A DNA stretch of 64,000 nucleotides from Phlegmacium glaucopus. Its lineage: Eukaryota > Basidiomycota > Agaricomycetes > Agaricales > Cortinariaceae. Position 1 is the first letter of the stretch. Each line of letters begins with the position of its first letter. Position numbers and translations under genes: made by a program. Below, one piece after another: positions 58,055 through 64,000 of this stretch. The notes beneath the pieces were generated by a model. That model made no database searches, had not been told where the DNA came from, and was given only the letters and a program-made list of their open reading frames with translations. The stretch is taken from assembly GCA_015039465.1 (NCBI GenBank), contig MU130567.1, positions 1-64,000 of the forward strand. The letters are read 5' to 3'.

Positions 58055-59353
58055 CTAAGTAGACACTGAAAATCGAAAATCCATGGTCTTGCTTGACTTC
58101 AAACCAGTGAATTGTGTTTGCCACACCTTCTCCATAGCCATTTCATAGGAACTATCATCCCACACTGGTGGACCGAAATTTGCTACAGCCAAGTCAAGAG
58201 AAAGATGCTTCAGCATTGGCCATCCAGATTTGAGGAATATCTTCTCGAGTCTGCCCAACTGTTCATCACCTAGAATGTCATACCTCCTGTCTATACAAAT
58301 TTTAATTTTCAAGGAATCCAGTTTATTCTTCCCTGCGATGTCTTCCAGCTCATCGCAGAGATCTGACATTGGCAGCAGACCCAGTCCATTAGAAGCGATA
58401 ACCAAATGCATTCTGCTCAATGTCTCTATGCACGGCATGATCATTTTGGCCAACTTCAAGGCTCGGAAACCGCCATCGTCAACTAGAAAAAAATACCCAT
58501 TCATTGGCAACAAATAAAAAGAAAACCATTCAATCTTTCATTTACCTGAAAAGTGAACGTCTGTAAGCTGTCGAGCATTTTGGAAAACTTGAGCAAGCGG
58601 AATGATAAGGTCCATGACAGTTTTAGGGAATTTGACAGATATTTTCTCCAGACCCGTGAGGTCCACGATCGGCCATCTGCCTGAATAGATTGCTGCTAGA
58701 AATCGAGGAGTCTGATGTGGTAGCATCTTGTGCCCTGACCGATACCGTAGCGTTATGTCAAGTACCCGTAGCTTAATGGGCTTGAACGGCACTAAGGCTG
58801 TTACAGAGTCAGCTTCATCGAGAAAGAGGTTTGTGGTGGAAAGATGTTTGAGATTAGGGCTAGGAATGAGATGGGAGATGGGGAAATTTTTCAATGATCT
58901 CAAATCAAGATGGTTAAGGGTTGGAATGTGTATAAAATCCAAAAGTAGGTGTCGCATTGACAGTGAGATATAGTTCCAGTCAATTGGGATAGGGCAATGC
59001 TCGAGGGTGGTGAACGATTCCAACCTCGTTAGCTGTCGTGGAACTTGAACAAAAAGGTGCCCGGGCTGGGAGCGAAGATCATATGCGCGAATACACAGTT
59101 TACGGACATATCTCGCGATCTCGGGTGTTGTTGAGAGAAATTCTCCGAAGGCCTCGCCGCCATCATGATGCAACCCTACTATGGCGTCGCTGGTTGTGAT
59201 CGTGATGGAGGAGAGTATATGTGTCCTGCACAAAGGGAGGAAGGATTGGCAGGTTAGTGAAAGGGCTTTCACATATTGAAGACTCTTCTCGTTATCGTTG
59301 GCGAGGATGTCGACGATGTTTCCAATAATGTCGAGAGGAAGGAACGGTATCAT
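58055..59353 (-). CDS. F-box/leucine-rich protein, copy E (dispersed)
   Basis: Exon 1 (59353-58546) and exon 2 (58482-58055) join across a 63-nt intron to 411 codons. It opens MIPFLPLDIIGNIVDILAN (F-box), then LTCQSFLPLCRTHILSSITI, and continues with the leucine-rich motifs of the family (LTRLESFTTLEHC, LNHLDLRSLKNFPISHLIPS). It is expected to be an SCF adaptor with unknown target. It is nearest to copy A, sharing exon-2 length and ending, although it lies 36 kb away between transposons. Just upstream of its ATG the family's usual 5' flank is absent: similarity stops one or two bases outside the start codon, where a retrotransposon terminal repeat begins. The frame is intact, but it may lack its native promoter. 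Confidence 0.8.
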
Positions 59354-59355
59354 GG

Positions 59356-59454
59356 CCTCTGCAGCTAGGACGATGCAAAGAGGGGTTTTTTAGGCGAATG
59401 CGAGGCTCCAGCGGCCTCGCCAAATGTATTGGCCGAAGTAGGAGCTATGACTAA
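59356..59454. repeat. terminal direct repeat, outer copy, of the tyrosine-recombinase retrotransposon
   Basis: About 98 bp from cctctgcagctaggacg to gagctatgacta, matching 60008-60108 in direct orientation. It holds the hairpin GCGAGGC-TCCAGCG-GCCTCGC (59400-59420) with perfect 7-bp arms. It lies at the very start codon of F-box copy E. Confidence 0.85.
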
Positions 59455-60007
59455 GCGACAAATACTACAAATACATAATTGTAAGAGATAGAGAGGAGAA
59501 GTAGAAGTGATACAACGACAGATAAGGAGAAGTAGAGACATATGGAAAATATGGGAAAGGAAAATAGGAAAAAAACGAGGGAGAGGAGGGTGGGTGAAGG
59601 AAAAAATTTGAGTAACTGCCAACGGACAAACGAGGCTCGAATTCTTGCAGAGTAGACGAGAAAGAAGGTAACTTTAATAGATAATTAACGAAGCTACTCT
59701 GCGCTGTGGGGTCAGAAAAAGATGCTGAGAGTGCGAGCGACGATATGCTCACCTGCGCTGTGACCGTAGAGAGGTGAGACAACAGCGCACGGCTTGCTGA
59801 CCCTTGACCCTCATGTCTCAGCACAGCATCAGCCAAACGATGGCACCATGCCGAGACGGTCTCAAGTCAGTCGACGGCCAAATGCCCGTGACCGAGGGCG
59901 GCAGAGTGAAAACTGACGCGCAGAGGGCTGTCAGTATGAAGAGGGGCACGTGAAGCGCAGAGGCCTTCAAAAAGCCTCCTTACCTTCGGAACCCGCCTTT
60001 ACGTCGA

Positions 60008-60108
60008 CCTCTGCAGCTAGGACGATGCAAAGAGGGGTTTTTTAGGCGAATGCGAGGCCGCTGGAGCGACCTCCCCAAATGTATTGGCCGAAGTAGGAGC
60101 TATGACTA
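60008..60108. repeat. terminal direct repeat, inner copy
   Basis: About 101 bp, identical to the outer copy for its first 50 bases and last 35. In the hairpin centre it reads CGCTGGA (60059-60065), the exact reverse complement of TCCAGCG in the outer copy, and the arm after it is altered. Confidence 0.85.
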
Positions 60109-60178
60109 TAAGGGCTGTAAAGGAGAGAGGAGGGGATGGAGGCGGTGAGAAAGATGAGGCGAGAAGCTGAGGCCAAAG

Positions 60179-61171
60179 TTAATGGTGTTGGATGGTGGCG
60201 AGTTGGATAGCAGCACGGACGGAGGGGTTGTCTCGAATATAGATTTTCCAAGCTTCCGAAGACCAGCGACCAAGAGCCATAATGATGGATTCGGAGAGGC
60301 CCAGGCTGGCATAAAAGGTCGCACCGCCTGCTCTGGCGGAGTGACCCCCGAAAGACCTGTCAACGAAAGCAAAGAGTTTGGAATCAAACCAGGTGCGGGT
60401 TGGATGAGAGCCATCTTCACAAAGGAAGAGGGCTGGGCGTACACCATGGATGCTATCCCGTGCACGAGCAAACCGATGAAGGAGAGCGACAGGGTCTGCG
60501 ACTTCTTGAGCAGAGAAGAGGATGTCGGAGCCACAATAGAAGGGGTCAGTTTTGTGATATGGAAGGCGATAACCGGCGTAGCCTGGTGAGAATTGGAGAG
60601 AGGATCGTCTGATGATTTTACGCCAGTCAATATCCTTTTTGCTCCTAAAGATGAGTTCACCTGAGCGGTGGCATCCATAAAAGCAGCAAGACATAATCGC
60701 CGCAAAAAGAAGGTCGTCGTATTTCCCGGAGCGATTAGCAGCATCAACAAAGGATGAAAGATGGTTAACGCGAATTGGTTGTTTGCGATGAACGGGGTCC
60801 GCGCGTACCTTCTTTGAACCCCGTATGGTGGCTTGTACAAGCGGGTTATTTCTGTTAATATCGAAGTTGGGATAGAGACTGAGAAGGAAATGACGAGCAC
60901 CAGTAAGATATTTTGGGCCAGAAGCAATATTGAGTGATGTAAAGGCGATGTAGCGTGAGAGGGTTTGGGGTGTAGGGTCGAGGGGAATGTGGTGAATTTT
61001 GCAAAAATGAATATAATCTCGGGCACCTGTAGAATAACCGCTGATGGTAGATTTTTCGAGAGAATGGGTTTGTAAGTGCAGAACTTGAGCATCAAGATCT
61101 TTGAGCTCTAGTGAAGGACGAGCCGACCGAGTGGATGGCTCGCCCAAGGTAGCTAGAAGCACTCCCTCCAT
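60179..61171 (-). CDS. tyrosine recombinase of the retrotransposon
   Basis: 330 codons from ATG 61171, overlapping the end of the RT-RNase H frame by 19 nt. It begins with a SAM-like N-terminal DNA-binding region (STISGYSTGARDYIHFCKIH, TLSRYIAFTSLN). It then has the catalytic set: Arg in CFYGCHRSGELIF, the box-II HSARAGGAT (His-x-x-Arg), Trp in GRWSSEAWK, and the nucleophile Tyr in KIYIRDNP. Such enzymes insert the circular cDNA by site-specific recombination and so replace the DDE integrase of LTR elements. The length is normal for the group and no lesion was seen. It is likely translated from the same transcript by reinitiation at the overlap. Confidence 0.9.
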   Translation of the reverse strand: MEGVLLATLGEPSTRSARPSLELKDLDAQVLHLQTHSLEKSTISGYSTGARDYIHFCKIHHIPLDPTPQTLSRYIAFTSLNIASGPKYLTGARHFLLSLYPNFDINRNNPLVQATIRGSKKVRADPVHRKQPIRVNHLSSFVDAANRSGKYDDLLFAAIMSCCFYGCHRSGELIFRSKKDIDWRKIIRRSSLQFSPGYAGYRLPYHKTDPFYCGSDILFSAQEVADPVALLHRFARARDSIHGVRPALFLCEDGSHPTRTWFDSKLFAFVDRSFGGHSARAGGATFYASLGLSESIIMALGRWSSEAWKIYIRDNPSVRAAIQLATIQHH

Positions 61172-63057
61172 CGCGTCGGCAGAAGATCTCGCGGAGGAGA
61201 GAAGAGGCAGACGCTTTCAGAAGGAAATTGACGATAAAACTCGTCAACCATGAGTCTTGATAGGAGATCGGCACGTGTATTGTCTTTACCGGCGATGTGA
61301 CGAATACGAAGATCTATTCCGGTCTCGAGGAGAATCCCAGCGAGGGCTAGAAGTACTGAATTGTGAATGGATTCGGCCGCCCGGAGAGAGCTATACGATG
61401 CAACCGAATCGAAGCTATCAGTCCATAAGAGGACCTTTCGTGGAGGTGAAGGGAAGAGTGCGACGTGGTGTATAGCGGAAAGGATGGCGACTAGTTCAAG
61501 GAAAAATATGTCTACCTTTTCTTTAGCATTCAACGGTGCCATAGCATACATGAATCCATGACCTGCATATACAAACGCAAGTCCGAGACGAAGACTGGCA
61601 TCCGTCCACATCACAAAATCTGCCTCTCGATCATTCCAACGAGTTGCATCGACGAAGTGAACACCGATCGCTTTTGGAATGATTTTAATTAGCCACTCGA
61701 AATTTCGTACCACGTCTGCATTGAGGGAGATGCCAGCGTTCATGAGATTCTTGCCAGCAATTTTGCGGTAGAATTCGGAAAGAGCAGGACGACCAAGAGG
61801 AAGGACATTGAAGATCCAATTCAGATATCCACCCACCCGGAGCCAGTCTCGCAGAGATGGCCTGCGCCCTGGAGTGGCAAGAAAAGCGCGAATGGCATGA
61901 AGAATGTCAGTGATTGCTTCGTCGGCAAGAGTTAGCGTTCCATGGTTAATATCGACATAAAAACCAATGATTTTCAGCTCTGTGCCGAATTCTTGCTTCT
62001 TATCTTTCCACGGACATCCAATCTCGTCCCACAACATAAGAAGTCGAGCTTGTGGACGCGGACGTGAAACACCTTTATACAGGACAAAATCGGATGCTCG
62101 TGCCCATGAGAAGAAATCGTCCATGAAATCGTGGAGGTCTTTGATATTGAATTTCTTGATTCCAATCCAACACATGAGACCTGAGACCGAACACCAACAA
62201 CGAGGAGAAGCTCGGTTTCCAAAGACCAAGCGGTGAACAAGGCACCAGACACCTTCGACATCTATGACTTGCCTGAGTTGATAGATCGGATGGGCTGGAA
62301 GATTCAAAAATGCCGACGAAACATCAGACTTCCAGGTGACAAGGGGTTCATCAGGGAACAGCCGTTTCGCATTGTAAATCACTTGACCGAATGTACGCAT
62401 ATCATCATAGCGCACTTTGGCTTCAGATCGTGGAATACAGTCGTTGAGGCCAGATGCAGTATGGTCGGTGACAACTCGAGCCTTTCCTTTTTGCCAGATG
62501 ACAAAAATCGGGGAAATTTTCATTCCAGGTAGAAGAGTGTTGGATTTTAGCGGTTCAGACCATCGATGAGCTCGAATCTCGTCATCACGGAAAGATCGAA
62601 TAGCCTCTATGTCAGTCTGTTCAGTCGCGTAGTTCTGAATGGTGTCATCGCGGTCGTCTTCCCAGTTGCCTTCATCAAATGGCCAAAACCCATAACGCAA
62701 ACTATTCATGACAGACTTGACAAAAGGTTGGTTGGGATGATCATGGAGCATCGATTCGAAGCGGTCGACATTGAAAGGAGTCTCAACACGTATGAAGTCA
62801 TGTAGTGCGTGCAGTGTGGATTGAATGTCTGGATCGTCAAGGAGGTGAGGAGGTGGCGAAGCGAGTGGGTGAGCTGTCTCGGTGGCTAAGGCTGAAGGGG
62901 ACAAGAGAGGGGACACCAAGGAACTGTCCCAGATGAATCCCCGCTTGTAACGCGGAACTTCTGATATGAGTTCATCAGCTTTCCGCTTAAGCTGACGGGT
63001 ACCAGTAGATCGAGCTTCATGGGCTTTACGCCCGGCTGCCTCGAGTTGCTGCTGCTC
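61153..63057 (-). CDS. reverse transcriptase-RNase H of the retrotransposon
   Basis: The frame is open far upstream, but only the part from about 63057 looks like protein; upstream it is a shadow of gag. Reverse transcriptase motifs: ISPIFVIWQKGKARVVTDHT, WKSDVSSAFLNLPAHP, RLVFGNRASPRCW and the catalytic FMDDFFSW (FxDD form). RNase H follows with its acidic residues (VMWTDASL, FLELVAIL, LLWTDSFDSVASY, GKDNTRADLLSR). The frame ends at 61153 inside the start of the recombinase gene. Relative to gag it is shifted by +1 (or -2) and overlaps its end, so expression needs frameshifting or reinitiation. It would copy element RNA into cDNA; no protease is encoded nearby. Confidence 0.88.
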   Translation of the reverse strand, partial: EQQQLEAAGRKAHEARSTGTRQLKRKADELISEVPRYKRGFIWDSSLVSPLLSPSALATETAHPLASPPPHLLDDPDIQSTLHALHDFIRVETPFNVDRFESMLHDHPNQPFVKSVMNSLRYGFWPFDEGNWEDDRDDTIQNYATEQTDIEAIRSFRDDEIRAHRWSEPLKSNTLLPGMKISPIFVIWQKGKARVVTDHTASGLNDCIPRSEAKVRYDDMRTFGQVIYNAKRLFPDEPLVTWKSDVSSAFLNLPAHPIYQLRQVIDVEGVWCLVHRLVFGNRASPRCWCSVSGLMCWIGIKKFNIKDLHDFMDDFFSWARASDFVLYKGVSRPRPQARLLMLWDEIGCPWKDKKQEFGTELKIIGFYVDINHGTLTLADEAITDILHAIRAFLATPGRRPSLRDWLRVGGYLNWIFNVLPLGRPALSEFYRKIAGKNLMNAGISLNADVVRNFEWLIKIIPKAIGVHFVDATRWNDREADFVMWTDASLRLGLAFVYAGHGFMYAMAPLNAKEKVDIFFLELVAILSAIHHVALFPSPPRKVLLWTDSFDSVASYSSLRAAESIHNSVLLALAGILLETGIDLRIRHIAGKDNTRADLLSRLMVDEFYRQFPSESVCLFSPPRDLLPTRWRECF

Positions 63058-64000
63058 TCTGGTGCTGACGTCGCCGGTTGAGAATTGCGTGGCATTCACT
63101 CTTGTCTTTGGCTCGATGAGATCCACCGCACTCACTGCACTCGTTGTGCCGACGGCCAAAGCGGCACGAGTCACCCTCACAACTACCGAGATTCCAGTTT
63201 TGGCATACTGTATCAGAGCGCTTACGCGGCCCCTCATAAGCGACAATAGCTCGTTTCCTACTTGTGGAGGAAGACAAAGCTGATCCAACATGTGATGAGC
63301 TGAGAAGTTGAGAAAGTAAAGGGAATGGAAGGGTGTCCTTGCTACTGTCAAGACGGTAAGGCTGGCGAGCGTAGCGCTCACGAGAGTCACGGTCGTACTT
63401 GATAGCAGGAAGAGGCGACGAAGTTGCGCGAAACATGTCAACAATAAGTTCTCGGTAGGAAGTGAGCTCGACTTTTCGATGAGCATAGAAAAGCAGCACC
63501 GCATCGACCCAGGCATCATACAATCGCATCCATTCCGCTTCAGTAGTAATAGAACGCCTCGAAGAAATAGAATTCCTTTCGAGCAAGGTGAATTTCTCAT
63601 TAAGATCCTTCGCTTCATCATTAGGGTTGTAGCCCGGCTCGAGAGTGACATAGAGTTTCTCGAAGTCGACATACTTGTCGAGTATGACAAGTTTCCAAAT
63701 TGAGTTCGCAATCGGCTCACGAATCTTCCGTCCCTGTGCCCTGATGATGAGGTTCTCAAAAGGCTTTTGATTGGTGTACGCAATTTTGCATTTCTGTGTT
63801 TCATTAAGATGCGGATTCTCGAAAACAGAACCATTATCGTCTGCGAGGTGAGGGGCAACAGCAAGAACTGATTTCGAGAGGGAAGACGAAGGTGAGACCT
63901 CTTGGCCAAAAAGCTCAAGCATCTTATCAAAAGCATTCGAGGACGGGTCGGATGGTTCAATGTAAGCTGAGTCAAGTTTGGCCCGGAACGCAGCCCAGGC
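63026..64000 (-). CDS. gag-like protein with CCCH zinc knuckle (incomplete at window end)
   Basis: The frame is open from the window edge to TAA at 63026-63028; a possible internal start is MLELFGQEVS at 63922, but upstream codons (AFRAKLDSAYIEPSDPSS) look coding, so the true start is outside. A helical core (YVDFEKLYVTLEPGYNPNDEA, MRLYDAWVDAVLLFYAHRKVEL) precedes a basic C-terminal part. That part carries a Cys/His cluster (CQNWNLGSCEGDSCRFGRRH, then CSECGG and a further Cys) typical of the RNA-binding gag of Ngaro/DIRS elements. It would package element RNA. Confidence 0.8.
   Translation of the reverse strand, partial: AWAAFRAKLDSAYIEPSDPSSNAFDKMLELFGQEVSPSSSLSKSVLAVAPHLADDNGSVFENPHLNETQKCKIAYTNQKPFENLIIRAQGRKIREPIANSIWKLVILDKYVDFEKLYVTLEPGYNPNDEAKDLNEKFTLLERNSISSRRSITTEAEWMRLYDAWVDAVLLFYAHRKVELTSYRELIVDMFRATSSPLPAIKYDRDSRERYARQPYRLDSSKDTLPFPLLSQLLSSSHVGSALSSSTSRKRAIVAYEGPRKRSDTVCQNWNLGSCEGDSCRFGRRHNECSECGGSHRAKDKSECHAILNRRRQHQRAAATRGSRA

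Larger units (their letters stand above)
59356..64000 (-). mobile_element. Ngaro/DIRS-type tyrosine-recombinase retrotransposon (runs off the window)
   Basis: Coding order on the minus strand is gag-like, RT-RNase H, then tyrosine recombinase. Beyond the recombinase come a direct repeat (60108-60008), an about 550-bp unit (60007-59455) and a second copy of the repeat (59454-59356). In Ngaro/PAT-type elements split direct repeats have the order A1-ORFs-B1-A2-B2, and this matches B1-A2-B2; A1 would lie past 64000. No integrase, aspartic protease or DIRS-type methyltransferase was seen. All three frames are open, so the copy may be recent and active. The A2 part contains only short, compositionally biased frames. 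Confidence 0.82.

Noticed and set aside
59465..59836. 123-codon minus-strand frame in the spacer of the retrotransposon repeats
   Set aside because: Ser/Phe/Pro-rich with no motif; composition fits non-coding A2 sequence.
61153..63975. A single 940-residue protein on the minus strand
   Set aside because: Its first about 300 residues overlap the gag frame and look like a shadow (Leu/Ser/Arg-rich, no motifs). Only the part from about 63057 on is RT-RNase H.

Overview
This window looks like genomic DNA of a filamentous basidiomycete, probably an agaricomycete mushroom. Genes are split by many short introns (about 48-67 nt) with GT(A/G)AGT-type donors. Gene families fit this group: a NACHT-WD40 NLR, F-box/leucine-rich arrays, a NEDD1 homologue, FAN1 and tyrosine-recombinase retrotransposons. 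No tRNA, rRNA or CRISPR was found. All family names come from reading translations by eye; no database search was run.

Layout. 1-5526 is a transposon graveyard: a broken copia pol carrying a 409-bp solo LTR with a 5-bp target duplication, cut off by a 2.9-kb near-perfect palindrome. 5700-10128 (minus) is a decayed NLR with about 15 near-identical WD40 repeats. 10.6-16.8 kb holds an alcohol-dehydrogenase relic, an intact four-helix membrane protein gene, a small unknown gene and a truncated carboxylesterase copy. The intact carboxylesterase lies at 18031-20115. 20.7-27.5 kb is a tandem array of four F-box/leucine-rich genes (first copy 5'-truncated). A fifth copy sits 31 kb away at 58055-59353.

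The conserved core runs from 27.7 to 40.5 kb: a small P-loop kinase, a P4-ATPase flippase, the FAN1 nuclease and a NEDD1-like gene. FAN1 and NEDD1 are divergent across 184 bp. 41.1-48.4 kb carries three copies of a single-pass membrane protein gene in alternating orientation. The middle copy is a chimera of its two neighbours, and two decayed NEDD1 3' fragments lie between copies 1 and 2.

48.9-55.4 kb is a 6.5-kb DNA transposon with 35-bp inverted repeats and a perfect 8-bp target duplication. It encodes a Ulp1-like protease and a broken transposase, and appears nested in an older short element. 55.4-58.0 kb is AT-rich and repetitive. From 59356 to the window end is a tyrosine-recombinase retrotransposon (Ngaro/DIRS type) with overlapping gag, RT-RNase H and recombinase frames. 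Its terminal repeats contain a hairpin whose 7-bp centre is inverted between the two copies. Its terminus lies one base beyond the start codon of the fifth F-box gene.

The main themes are duplication in inverted orientation, gene conversion and nested transposition. The flippase, FAN1 and NEDD1 look like the stable single-copy genes of the region.
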